Both the position numbers and the translations under genes were made by a program. 64,000 nt of DNA, taken from the NCBI GenBank assembly GCA_900073065.1, contig FJOG01000037.1, positions 1 through 64,000 of the forward strand. The letters are read 5' to 3'. The DNA comes from Phialocephala subalpina (lineage: Eukaryota > Ascomycota > Leotiomycetes > Helotiales > Mollisiaceae). Shown piece after piece: positions 21,797-33,115 of this stretch; position 1 is the first letter of the stretch; each line of letters starts with the position of its first letter. The notes below the pieces were generated by a model. The model saw only the letters and a program-made list of their open reading frames with translations. It was not told where the DNA came from and searched no databases.

Positions 21797-23047
21797 ATTC
21801 GTTCTGCAGATGCACTTACCACTTCAAATCAACATTTCCGTTGGGAATCAAAAGCTGGAGGGCAGCGAGCTGCGAGGCTACACACGGAGATTTCTCTCAA
21901 CAGCCACAACTCTCTGTATGTTTGGTAAGATTTCGACGGGATTGGAAGGTCAGAATCTAAAAACACAAATGGAAGATGCTGACACAGCGGACACAGTCGC
22001 AGAATTCGATCGCGAAAGGTCCGAGTTCGTCCGATCCTCATTCTAGTCGTCCCCCTCTTCTTAATACTTCAGCGACAACAACGACCACACCTCTCATGCC
22101 AACCCTATCGGCGGCTTTATCAAAAGCGCCTATGTCGGCCGATTCAAAGAGAAAAGGCTGGTGATGGTAGAGCAAGAGAAGATGAAAACAGTGGATGCAA
22201 GTGGAGGCAGCTGGGTGCAGGTGAAGAGGTACCTCGACACCTGCGATTCACGGGAAAGATCTGCTGAGAACAGCCAAGATGAGAGGACGAATGTAATGGC
22301 AGAAAGAGATTGAATCAGAGAATGGGGCCAGGATTGGGATATCTACGGTTTTGGGACATTCAGGAGAGTTTTGGATGAGGCTGAGGGTTTCAGACATTGA
22401 AGACATGGCACATGAGAAGAAGGCGGATCCTGCAGCAGAGCCAGCGGGGGAAGGGAGAGGACGGGAGTTTTGAAATGGGGAAGCAATTCGGAGAGGAACT
22501 TCCGGGTGTCAGCGCAAGAGCTTGTAGGAACAAGGTGTTTGAATGCAGCAGAGACATTCGATGGCGGTATTATGCAAGGTGACTTGGCAGACGAGAATCA
22601 AAGCTTTGCAAATACTGCTGTGTTCCCATATAAAAGCTTTGCATTTGGAAGAAGAGGGAGACCATTGGCAGCTGGTGATGGACTCGGATGAGTAGATATG
22701 TCTATTGCAGAGCAGGAAGTGAGTTAGAGACACAAATATTCGCAGACCAATCAATATTTCCACCTCCCACTCTATCCTAAAATGTCCTGAGCCAGTATCA
22801 AATCCATCCAGCTGCATGCTCCTCCTCCGTTGCTGGACCCAGCGAAAGAAATCTTGCAACAAGCTTGGTATCTTGTTATTGATCGTAGGCGGAGGAATTA
22901 TAACTTGAGCGACTTGAGCTATATACTATAGGTCTGCATACTATTATTCCGGATATTGGTTCTATATGCCTTGATTTATAAGAGGTGGATTATTAGCCAC
23001 CGCGAGGAGGAGTGATAGGTTAATTTATACGCCGTTATAATCGACTA
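21797..23047. other. No supported gene
   Basis: Overlapping 60-117 codon frames on both strands, none with a domain. A plus-strand Ser/Pro-rich frame (21976-22164) and a minus frame with one hydrophobic patch (22862-22509) are the longest. From about 22920 to 23060 the sequence becomes AT/TA-rich, possibly light RIP. Confidence 0.4.
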
Positions 23048-25284
23048 TTATTTAGTTATATAATTGAACTTGTTACTAAACTTAAACCCGAGCTTGTCTA
23101 GCTTAGGCTTGAGCCTGAGCTTGGGACTGAGAAACGTTTTGATTGCGAGGTTATTGGGCCTGAGCCTATTGTAGTTAGGTCTGCAGTTAGTTTTGGGCTT
23201 AAGCCAATGCTGCTGCGCGGATGAGGCCTCGTCTAGAGGTGCTTCTGGGATTGTGAAATTGGAGTCGAATTTCTTCTTTCTCGTTAGATCACGCTTTATT
23301 TGATCATCTCTCAAACGTTTCATAACATCTCGGGGGAGCACTTCTATATCCCTGACCTTTTCTACATGTTGAGGATCAGCATCTCTAGGTGCGAGAATGC
23401 TTTGCAGAAGATCCGAGTTATTAATCCATTGGGACTTGAGTTCCTTCCAATACTTCTCACTAGCCTCTAACTTGCTTATCAATGGTCTGCCTTGGGAACT
23501 TGGATTGAGAGGCCCCGCGCGAGATTCCTTCCTCTTCTCCAACAGACGAGCACCAGCATTGTCCCAAAACATCGCAATCTTAACAGTCATGCCAAATCGA
23601 ACCTTATCAATTCCAAGGCCGTGCCCACAATACCCAGATGAGTAGGACAAAAAGAGTGACTGGTACAGTGACAGCCCAGTAGATCCAGAAATGAGATGAC
23701 AGCACTTGACCATTTTGAGCTTGCCAATTAAACATCGTCATACTAAATAGTGTCTTAACAACGGCATTAGCTTGTTGTTTTCTATTTTAGAGATTTGATA
23801 CTCTGACTTACAGCAACATATGCTCCTGGAAGAAAAACCATCGTCACAATGGCAATGGTTTTCATAGCCGTGCTATCCCGTTTGCTGGCGGCTGCAATGC
23901 TAATGTTGAGTTTGTTGTCTCTTTGCGCCAGCAGGTTGTAGACCTGTATTGGCGAAGCATTAGCGATGGCTCACTCGATTTACAGGGTTGGAAGCTCACC
24001 GTCTGGATCTGAACTTGAGCAATCTTTTGCTGGCATTGAATGCGAGCCTCAAGACCGACATTCCTTCCCAGTATGCTTTCCCCGTGTTCTTTCAAAGCAA
24101 TCATGACCCTTTCAAATGCCGTTTTTGGAGAGATGAGGTCTCCGGTACTTTGGAAATGACGCCCTCCCAAAACCTCTTTAATGAGATTGGCGCAGGATGT
24201 CACCCACTTCTCGTAGTTCGCTAACCTCGAGACCTCTCCGTTCAAACTCTGACTGACCCTCGTGAAATCAAAATTGGTCTCCATTTTGAGTTCTCGGGGA
24301 GCATCAGTGTAGTCGTTGACACCGATGAATCCTTCGATGGCCAGGATTCGCTTGCCTGAGAGATCAACCTCACGGGTGTACTTATCAGTCAGAAGCTCAC
24401 AAAGGAGGAGTGGCAGAAACATTGGATGGCTTGCATTATCTTTTGATGACTCGAGTTTTGCTAGGAACTCTTTGTCCGAAAATTCCCCTTCTCTACCCAG
24501 GAGCAGCGCTGTAGTGATGTTGGAATTCCGATCGTGAAATAATCCTAGAATCCATGTACCGAGCCACCATGAGAGATATTTCACTGCAAGAGCTGCCAAC
24601 TTGGTGAGCACGTGTCTGTGTAAGACCAGGCTAGAGTCACGAACCTGTACCATAAAAATTTCCAGATTCGTCAAACAAAGTCTTCTGAGAGATGCGTGTA
24701 GCTTCCTCGCTCATCATGGCGGGGAAGGACTGGGGGAGGCGCAAGGTCGTCCGTATTTGCTCCATCGTGTCTTTGCTGAACGGAAAGTAGCTATCACCAC
24801 GCCCATACTGGCGGTAACCGCCTCCATATCTGTTCTTTCATTCAGTCGGCAAACAAAACGAATGAGGAATCAACAAACATAATCCTGAGACGCCCAAGTG
24901 TAGACCTGCTTTGGCGTCTTCGATCATTTGTTACTAGATATTCCCCTAACACCAATCAGAGTTTGCAGTTCCAGGCTTTGAGACATGACTAACCTTTTTC
25001 TTGAAGCCAGTCAGATATCTGGTCCCCACGAAGAGCACCTCGTTCCATTTCTATGCCGGAATCGTCCTTCCAAAAGTGTCAGCACCCACAAGGGTACATA
25101 GTAAGCTACCACTCACCCGAGGCCAGAGCTCGAAGTAGAAGTTTTCTCGCTCTGGGCGATAAGTTGGCACATGGGAGGCGATTAAAGCTCTCCTTTCATC
25201 CATTGGCATTATCTCAGCAGGAACGTCGGGGAAATCCAGCCAGGCCGTGGCGGACCGTCCTGTTCCTGCTTGAAGAGACGACAT
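23048..25284 (-). CDS. CorA-like fungal membrane protein
   Basis: Starts MSSLQAGTGRSATAWLDFPDVP at 25284, and several introns break the 5' half. The 3' half is clear: a soluble helical region, an intron at QIQT|VYNLLAQRDNKLN (donor GTGAGC, CGCTAAT branch), then SKRDSTAMKTIAIVTMVFLPGAYVA, another intron, TLFSMTMFNW, and FWIYWAVTVPVTLFVLLIW. This two-helix hairpin after a long cytosolic domain is the fungal CorA-like divalent-cation transporter fold, though the classic GMN loop is replaced, so transport is uncertain. If the last reading is unspliced, the protein ends at TGA 23609-23607. A 55-bp intron (23633-23579) would instead join it in frame to a Lys/Arg/Glu-rich tail ending at 23048; that tail is protein-like, so the longer form is preferred. 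Confidence 0.68.
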
Positions 25285-26541
25285 GTTGCAATGAGTTAGA
25301 TAAAATCAAATGTTCGGAAGGCATTCAGAGCAAAATTCTTCTTTAGCTGTTTTGCGCGGCTACCGGAGAGAGCCGAACGGTAGTGGTTGTGTGGCTTTGC
25401 TTGGCAGCCCAATAGGAAACGAGGCACCTAAAAACGCCACTATTACAAAAAAGAAAGTTATATTACAAAGAGATAATAGTACAGATTATCTGCTAGACAT
25501 CCTCGATTGTTCACTGTACCTAATTCATTATCAGAACAACAAAGAGACTAACAAGGAGAGACTGAGCACAGAAATTATATCACAGTAAGAGCCGCACGAC
25601 AAACTCGGCCAAATAAATTCACAACCTTTTGGCCTTATGTTGCCTTGGGAAGTGGAGGCACCCCTGTCCTGGCGTGAAAATCAAGTAGAGAAAAGCCTTT
25701 TAGTCCATCCATATTTCCTCATGCATCTCTGCGGGTTTTCAGTATCACCTGAGTCAACCCACGTGCCACCAACAATCACCAGGAGTGTTAGCGTGTGACG
25801 ACTAACATGTGACTATGAGTCACATGATTGAGTCATTTGGAGAGAGAGGCATTTCTACCTGATTTATGGTTTACTGCTTGACATCGTTGGATTCGATAGA
25901 GTATTCGTGGAGCAACTGCTGTCGCGATTCACATTGTATCAGAGAGAGGGTTGGATTCTTCAAAGAAGAGAGAAACGATCTAGAAAGCACAAGAAGGCTT
26001 GAAAGAGGGAATCTGAGGTCCTTCATGTGTTTTCAACCGATGGAGGTTTGGCATTCCTATCCGAACTATTGTGGGTTTGAAGGGTGTAAACGGACTTGAT
26101 TCTTCTAAATCTACGTGAGAAGTTCTCTTATGGAAGGAGCTTCGAACTAGCTGACAAATGAAACGTGATGTCACGTGCTGGATATCACACAACCAAGTGT
26201 CGCCAAGCTCTTACTTGGGAAGAACAAACTGGCTTCAGCTAGGACGACTCGTTCTGGAAGATCGAAATACAAGCAAGAGAAGGGAAAGCAGTGGTAGAAG
26301 TCGACAGCTCGTGAGCTACGCAACAACTGATTTGAACCGAGGATCTTTGAAGAAGGCGATGGAGCCCTCCCACACGGCACTTCGCAAAGCGGCTGTCCTT
26401 CTCTCCGACCTTCGGAGACCTCCATTGACGCCGATGATTGTTTCGCTTTCACACCAGGCCAGGGAATCAAAATTTCCTCTATCACCACGCAACCTGATGA
26501 CTCAGTTTAGTAAAGACAACCTGTTCACTCTTCCGGTAGTT
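25285..26541. other. Intergenic, no supported gene
   Basis: About 1.25 kb between two minus-strand membrane-protein genes. A 149-codon plus frame (26158-26607) is antisense to the end of the downstream gene and shows no domain. Several CACATG/TCACATG and TCACGTG copies near 25790-26175 may be E-box-like sites, but no function can be shown. Confidence 0.4.
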
Positions 26542-27851
26542 CTAGAGGCTGTACACAAGCTGCAGCAAGACCAAAGCTTGAGCAACGCTTCCAGCAAACG
26601 AAAATAGTCCGCTCCATGCAGTCGGGACAGTCAAATACAAAGGCAGAGACAGCCCTGTACAGAGAATGCTCGTTCCTATGAGAACCCAAGCCCAGAAACG
26701 AGGAAGGCCAACCATACGGCCTGAGAAGAGACTTGGGTATATGAGAGTACCTGTCCCGAGAAGCTGTATCGTCGAGCCTGAAAGCAGTTGGTAGAAGTTG
26801 CCATCATTATGCGTCCCGACTTGATATGGAGTATGCACCCAAGCCAGTCCAGCTGGAATGCATGACAGTAGGCAAACTGCTGGGACTAGGAATGAAAGTG
26901 TAGAGATCACTTTGCTGGATTTGGGGTATGCTTCGGCGACGTTCGAACGCGGCTGGCCCACATCCTTGGCTTGTTTTGCTTCGTCAGCCAGATTCCTTTA
27001 TACGTGTCAAATACATTCTTACACGCTAGGAGTCAAGCGGGAAAGTTCTTACCACCAATCCTCATAGCTTAGCTCAACGAGTACAAGCGAATTGTCCTTA
27101 TAAATGCGCAATTGATAGCAGGCTGAACCGTAATTTACTTGAAGCGCTTCCATCTTCTTCTTCAAAGCTGCGAGAGCTATTGGTGGGATTTCGCCAAGTT
27201 CAGCCGCATGCTTGATGCGACTCCGAAGGTCTTGACAGCCCAACACCACTGACCTCAGCCTCAGCTTGGTTTCGCTCAGCTGTATCGTAAGGTACTTCAT
27301 ATACTTCTGAGGTGTCTTCCACTTGTTTGCATCGTCTTCTGGGATACGCACGTTTCTCGCATCCGCAGTATATTTAATTTCTGTAGAAGCTGTCGTGTAT
27401 AATAGTATACGCAATCGGATGAATTGGGCGTAGTAGGTGCTAGTACGGGCATCACATAGGATCCCCAAGATTTCGTCGTCGAATAACCTTTCAAGATCCC
27501 GTTGAACTTCTGTCTCAAATCGGTCTTCGTAAAGGTCGTCGCCATTGGCTAGATCTTGAGCACTCTTAGATACGAGGGCTTTGAATTGATTGTAATAAGA
27601 CACGCCAATGAGTTGCGGATTTGACAAATATGAGCTTTCGATAGTATTTAGCGCCCATATGTCGAGTCGCACAAGGGCACATGCGATACTGCGGATATTC
27701 GAAGCGGTCCGTGGTCGATCATTCCTTCCTCTTGAACCTACATGATGTCAAAAAAATACAGCACAAAACATCAACCACACTGACTGAGGTGGGGCATAGC
27801 ATCTGGGATCTGCCTTGCACGATTCCTAAGTCCAGTCGGAGGCGCTGCCAT
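26542..27851 (-). CDS. Unrecognised membrane protein, helical N-domain plus four TM helices
   Basis: Three exons: 27851-27785, 27737-27053, 26995-26542. The introns are 47 bp (GTCAGT donor, ATGTAG acceptor) and 57 bp (GTAAGA donor, TTGAC branch, AAAG acceptor). Exons sum to 402 codons (401 aa) with a consistent frame. Residues 1-250 are soluble and mostly alpha-helical, with LVRLDIWALNTIESSYLS near residue 45 and Leu/Arg-rich helices later. From about residue 275 four hydrophobic helices follow (STLSFLVPAVCLLSCIPAGL, LLGTGTLIYPSLF, FWAWVLIGTSILCTGLSLPLYL, LFSFAGSVAQALVLLQLV). The layout resembles fungal DUF6594-like proteins (helical domain then C-terminal TM bundle), but no signature was matched, so no function is claimed. 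Confidence 0.68.
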
Positions 27852-28210
27852 GTCAATCTGGACAGTTGGGTATCGGCCGGGATCATTTTGAGATACACCA
27901 ACATCTGGTGGTGTCGATACATCCGATGTAACGGAAATACCATTAGATGGTAGCTCTAAATCTGAGTCAACATCGTGATTTCACAATGGTGATGTGTGGA
28001 CAGTGTAGTACAGTACCCTGGTTATGGGACGTCAAATTCGGACCCTCCATCATTAAATATGGGAATAAACACTGGAAAACGGGAGGACGGAGAGTTAAGG
28101 CAACAACAGTCGATAGAATTTATGGAAAAATCAAATCGCTGAGATGCAGACGATGCGAGTAGACCATTGGTTGAAAGTGGTGGCGTTGTGGCTTAGCACT
28201 TCAGTCTGCC

Positions 28211-28603
28211 TTGACCAAACTTTTGTGTCAGGCTGGTGTTGTCCTGCACCATTTCCCAACCAACACGATGCCAGATCCAAACGCTGGAGGGCCATTGGAG
28301 GACCAAGTCAGCCTTGCGCCCGGCTCGTTCTTCCCGAGTACAGGAACCTTTTTCACACATCCAATTGAGATTTGCAAACCTCATCAAGCTATAAATCAAA
28401 CAGTCAGTTCGCCTGGATTGAATGACAGGGTCAACATGCGCTGTACACTACAGGATGCTGAAGATTCTGGGTCCGAAGACGACGAGGGCATTCCCAATAA
28501 CGATGTAGTCATTCGTCCCGATGAATATCAACAGCAAGTCAGACATTCACTCGAAGTTGTCGCGAATGAGGATATTCTCAAGGAGATAGAGGTGCAGCAA
28601 TAG
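28211..28603 (+). other. Isolated 130-codon frame, doubtful gene
   Basis: The most protein-like part starts at MPDPNAGGPLEDQVSLAPGSFF and ends in an acidic region (EDSGSEDDEG) and a helical tail (VRHSLEVVANEDILKEIEVQQ). No domain, signal peptide or neighbour gives a role. It could be the terminal exon of a gene or chance coding. Confidence 0.25.
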
Positions 28604-29591
28604 AAGACATCAATTGAACGACGCATATACTTTCCCAGGAGTAGCATAGAGATTCAAGAATGGGAATGGCAAATGCGACACCAAGACTCAGGTGATTTAA
28701 GGCCACTTCCAAAAGGTGTTCACTTCTATCACAAATGACGTCGAAATCATGAATCCTCTAGATACAAGCATTGAGAAATTCAAAGCATAAATAAAGGCAA
28801 TCGCGAACAAGATGGAGAGACGGAAGGTAGCCATGTGCTATTGCTCTCACATGTGAGAGCAAATAAGATATCCAGATAGCTCTCAGCGAATGAGAGTTCT
28901 AAGCTTCTGAATAGTAGTGTATCAATTGAGAGGAATCCCAATTGAAAGACTCAAACCGACAAAAACACGCAGACTGTTCGGGATTCCACGACAACTTCGC
29001 CGCAAAACACCAAGACTCCAAGACCTTAGACCAAGATGGCGATGTCACATCTAATATATTGATGCCAAGAATACGAGTGGACAATTAAAGTTATCGGCAG
29101 GAAGCGCCCTCGGCAAGCAAATGCAGGGAATGGGGCACAGCACATGACTGCTTCAGGCGAGTCCTCGGCGTCAAAGCCCCTGCTCAGGCGCGTGATAGGT
29201 AGGGAGTGAGCTTGGCAACCCACAACAAAACACAGAACGCGGTTCGAAAACTCTCTGCATGTTGATGTCCAAACACCAGAATAGTTGCAGTACACCAATT
29301 CTAAGGCTCTGCGATGGGATCAAATCGTCTATTTTTCTTTCCTATCTCACCTTCCTGCATCTTTCCACCCCTTCCAAGACCGTTGCCATGCCTTGGCCTT
29401 ATCAGATAACCTCGCGTGCCCCGTCAAGGTTTCTCTGTTTGGAAATATGGGCCCCAAAGATCTCCATCCCTGTGAACAAAGCGGGCCTAACTCGTATCTG
29501 GAGAGATTGCAATATTCATGCTTTTAACGGGGAGCCTTCCCACATCGCTGCCACCTGCAAATCCTGAATCCTCGTCCATCAACTCCTTCGA
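28604..29591. other. Intergenic upstream of endoglucanase
   Basis: No gene is supported. Contains two overlapping copies of TCTCACATGTGAGA-like palindromic sequence near 28845-28860. The 250 bp before the endoglucanase ATG are CT-rich, as is common for fungal promoters. Confidence 0.4.
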
Positions 29592-31039
29592 ATGCCGACC
29601 ATGATTTCGCGGGTGCTGCTGATCGTGCTGTGCGGTGTGTCCGCCGTCCTCGGACAGTCGCAGTACATGGTGAATAATGGAAAATGTTGTGATTGAATGC
29701 TGGCTGATGGAAATAGGGGATGAACATCGCGGGGTTTGACTTTGGCTGCGCGACAAATGTGAGCTGGTCATCGCGAGGAAATCCATCACCATGCTGATGG
29801 ATGAATAGGGCTCCTGCGATTTCTCGACCATGCTTCCGCCATTGACCAAGCTGGGAGGTTCCGATGGTGCAGCTCAAATGCAGCATTTCCTCGATGACGA
29901 CCAGATGAACACCTTCCGCCTGCGTTCGTATTCCCAGACATCCTAAATCCTTCCCAGCTAACAAATATCACAGCCGTCCCATGGCAATACCTCACAGCCA
30001 ATGTTATGGGCGGTGATCTCGATCCTACCAACTTCGGCAAGTACGACCAACTGATGCAGACCTGCCTCAACACCACTGCCTACTGCATCATCGACCTTCA
30101 CAACTATGGACGATGGAACGACTTGGTGATTGGACAATCTGCCGGCGCTCCCACGAACGATCAGTTCGCAGCCTTATGGGCAGCACTGGCAACGAAATAC
30201 AAGGACGAGCCAAAGGTGATTTTCGGAATCATGAACGAACCTCACGACCTCGACATCGTCGAATGGGCGGCTACAGTCCAAGCAGCGGTGACAGCCATCC
30301 GAAAAGCTGGGGCTACAACTCAAATGATCTTGCTTCCGGGTACGAACTTCAGCTGTGCGGTTACATTCATAACTACTGGAAGTGCAGCTGCGTTGATGTC
30401 GGTGGTCAATCTGGACGGTACGACCACGAATCTGGTGTACGATGTCCATCAATATCTGGACTTCGACAACTCGGGCACACATTCCACTTGCTCGGTAAAC
30501 ACCACAGCGGGTTTCGCGGAACTGGCATCTTGGCTCAGGAACAATACTCGGCAGGCTGTGGTGGGAGAAACGGGAGCTGGGAGCGACAGTTCGGTATGAC
30601 CACCACCCACTTGAAGTCCCATGGCTTCATATTTGCATTTTGAACACGTTCGCTGACTCTTTCCCTCCAGTGTCTCGAATACTTCTGCGCCCAGAACACA
30701 GTCATCCAAGAGAACTCCGACGTCTTCATCGGCTTCTTTGGGTGGGCTGCAGGTTCATTCGCCACAGACTATGTTCTTTCTATGACACCTTCTCGAGCTA
30801 CGAATGGGAAATGGACAGACAACACCCTCGTTTCAGAATGTGTGATCGCTCCTTGGTTGGTGAACAACACGGCTGCTGCAGCGAAATACTCGAGTGCTTT
30901 GACAGCGATACCGACAGCGACGAGTTCTGGTGCAAGCTCGACGAGCACGAAGAAGGGTGACGCCGGGAGTGTACGAGTTGCGAGGAGGGGAATTGAGGTT
31001 GTTGTAGGTATAACAGTAATATTTAATGTAATAATTTAG
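29592..31039 (+). CDS. Secreted GH5 endo-beta-1,4-glucanase
   Basis: Five exons: 29592-29669, 29717-29758, 29809-29923, 29974-30593, 30671-31039. Introns are 47-77 bp with consensus ends, and the total is 408 codons (407 aa). A signal peptide (MPTMISRVLLIVLCGVSAVLG) is followed by MGMNIAGFDFGC, the typical start of fungal GH5 endoglucanases such as Trichoderma EGII. Conserved blocks are VPWQYL, TNFGKYDQL, YCIIDLHNYGRWN, VIFGIMNEPHD (acid/base Glu167), YDVHQYLDFDNSGTH, AVVGETGAG (nucleophile Glu277) and FIGFFGWAAGSFATDYVL. It would hydrolyse internal beta-1,4 links of cellulose. It has no CBM1. After the catalytic domain come a Ser/Thr-rich linker and a hydrophobic end (VVVGITVIFNVII), suggesting a GPI or membrane anchor rather than free secretion. 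The frame is intact. Confidence 0.94.
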
Positions 31040-31999
31040 ATCATCTTCACTTCGCAATCCCGTCTGATGTGTACCTGAACCTTTTGCAATTGCTTTTGGT
31101 TTTTGGTTCCCCGAACACTTCTGATAAACTGATTTGACAATCTTGAATCTGTCAAACGTGCCCTTCCTCGAGCACCAGGTTCCCCAGTGGTTCGCCCCTC
31201 CTAGCTCGTACTCGAGATTGTTCTTTTCTTCTTCTAGTAGATCACTCTCTGGGAAGAGATTAACCTTAATGCCAGTTGGGAACGGCACTCCCGGATGACT
31301 TGCAAGATTCGGGAGCTTCGGAACAAGGGACGTGCTGAGCTTCCTCATTGGTACTTTCTATGACGCTTCGAGATTCACGCCGAAATTGAGGCTCCAGTGG
31401 GGTCAGCCAGGGTCCCTGACTCAAACGGGGCTGGTGCCATCGTGCCAAGGACTGGAGGCTGGCAAATGCATCCACACTGGAACGCCAACAACTTCCTTCG
31501 AGGAGACGAACTCGAGAACCGATACAGTGAGACATCTCCAGCGCTGCGACAAGGAAGGGCATACATATCGATGAGACCGAAGTTAACAGTCGAGAAATTG
31601 AGAACGAAAACGTGTTTCTCGCCCGCGACCGACCAACTTCGGTCAGGGTGCCGACTTCTGGAAACAAGGAACTCGATGTATGAATACGTTTCCACCACCT
31701 TCTCGGCCTTTGGCTGCCAGACAAGTGGGAAAGGCCATTGCATCCGCTCAAAACCAGATCTGGGGATTGCATGTTGCTTCAGTCTCCTTTGAAAAGGCAA
31801 ACTTTTGGTCGAATTCGAAGTGTTTTTTGAGTTGACTACCACTTGACAACTCTCAACCATTCAACTATGTTGGGCTTCACTTGAAGGAATTCCGCACAAA
31901 AGTGGTGTAGGAGGATACCATCTTGTCAAATTTATACACAGCTCGTTCCTCTAATCGAATCTATCTGCTCGCAAATCCTGTACAACTTTGCTTCGCCTC
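31040..31999. other. Intergenic; overlapping frames of uncertain status
   Basis: Two minus frames (31860-31375, 161 codons; 31772-31266, 168 codons) and one plus frame (31397-31792, 131 codons) overlap here. The minus 161-codon frame (AEKVVETYSYIEFLVSRS, HVFVLNFSTVNFGLIDM) is the most protein-like but has no domain. They cannot all be real; none is confidently a gene. Confidence 0.3.
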
Positions 32000-32051
32000 T
32001 TTACATCACCTCTTCACATCACCTCTTCACATCACCTCTTCACATCACCTC
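32000..32051. repeat. 13-bp tandem repeat, four copies
   Basis: Four consecutive units of TTCACATCACCTC (the first with one mismatch). The array abuts and overlaps the stop codon of the dioxygenase gene by two bases, so it starts exactly in that gene's 3' untranslated region. Confidence 0.85.
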
Positions 32052-33115
32052 AGTAAGCTTTGACTCCAGCAAGTTTCAACAGCTTGTCATTCATCTCAGG
32101 CAACTCAAGTGGCTGATCTCTGTCTCTGGGATCTCTCGTTCCATCGTCCAAGATCGTTTGGCTGTTTCTGATGACAATGTTGTCATGTGGCCAATGTGTT
32201 GTTCCGCCCCAGGACTTGAAGACCGTCCTCTTTCGTTCAAGCGCCTCTTCGCTGCAAGCCTGGCCGAAGTGTAGGTTGCATAGATGACGGTTCGAATCTG
32301 ATTGCTGGCCTCCTCGGGTTCACTTCCATAATGGATCGTCCGACTATCCCAAAGAATGAGATCCCCCACATCCGCGCAAACCTTCAACGGCTTGAGACCC
32401 TTCGCAGCGAACCATTCCAACTGGCCTCTCTCAAACATGTATATATCCCTTGGCGTCCACGTTGACTTGTCTGTGTGGTTGTCGAAGAACTCGTCGTTGA
32501 ACTTGTGAGACCCTGGATACACTACCAAACCTCCGTCATTGGGTCCAGAGGGAGACAAGTTGATGATTCCTTGGACACAATGCATGCCTCGTCGAAGAGG
32601 GCTCTGATCGATATGCTCCCAGGCTGGCTTCCTCTCTTTGTCTTTCCGATTTGGCAGAGTGATGTTCAAGGCGTCAAAGCTCACCAGGAGCTCGTCTGTT
32701 CCCCAGAGATGTGCGAATGCGTCCACAACTCCAGGCTCCATCTTCGCATCCCACATGAACTTTTCATGGCATACGCCGTAGGTCGAAAATGTGTTGATGT
32801 TGCTCTGATACGGCAGATTTTCCTTGATCCAGGTCTCTGGCTTGTTGAAGTCGAGTTCCGTGTCGAAGGATTTGAGCCAACCGTATGCCTTCTCCTGATA
32901 TCCTATAGCTCTATCTTTGGGAATGGCATTCTTTACAACAGTGAATCCATTTTCGAACAGGTCGGCACGCCAGTCGACATATTTTGTCTTTGGACTTTGA
33001 CTTGTTAGCTGATGAACCGTGGTCAGTGGGTTGAAGAGCAAACTTACGCAGCTATTTCAGGAAGCGGAGCAGTCAGAATGGCGGGCTCATCGGGAAGAAG
33101 TGCTGAAGGAGCCAT
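32050..33115 (-). CDS. PhyH-type 2-oxoglutarate dioxygenase, one-base frameshift
   Basis: Exon 1 is 33115-33048 (MAPSALLPDEPAILTAPLPEIAA). A 53-bp intron (GTAAGT donor, CAGCTAAC branch, CAAAG acceptor) follows, and exon 2 runs to 32050. The protein has the phytanoyl-CoA dioxygenase pattern: ENGFTVVKNAIPKDRA, an EHIDQSP iron site (HxD), GLVVYPGSHKFNDEF, DLILWDSRTIHYGSEP (distal His), then TVIYATYTSARLA. At about 32248-32258 the frame breaks. Adding one base there restores a family-like end (TTHWPHDN... KLLKLAGVKAY) and a 337-residue total; as given, translation ends at 32091. Members hydroxylate small molecules using Fe(II) and 2-oxoglutarate; the substrate is unknown. Either a recent inactivating deletion or a sequencing error. 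Confidence 0.8.

Noticed and set aside
26158..26607. A 149-codon plus frame
   Set aside because: Antisense to the last exon of the 26542-27851 gene and without any domain.
30113..30643. A 176-codon plus frame within the endoglucanase
   Set aside because: Shadow frame of the GH5 exon, which has the catalytic motifs.
32000..32051. Short direct repeats considered as a CRISPR-like array
   Set aside because: Contiguous 13-bp tandem units without spacers; eukaryotic context.
32475..33008. A 177-codon plus frame opposite the dioxygenase
   Set aside because: Antisense shadow of a conserved exon.
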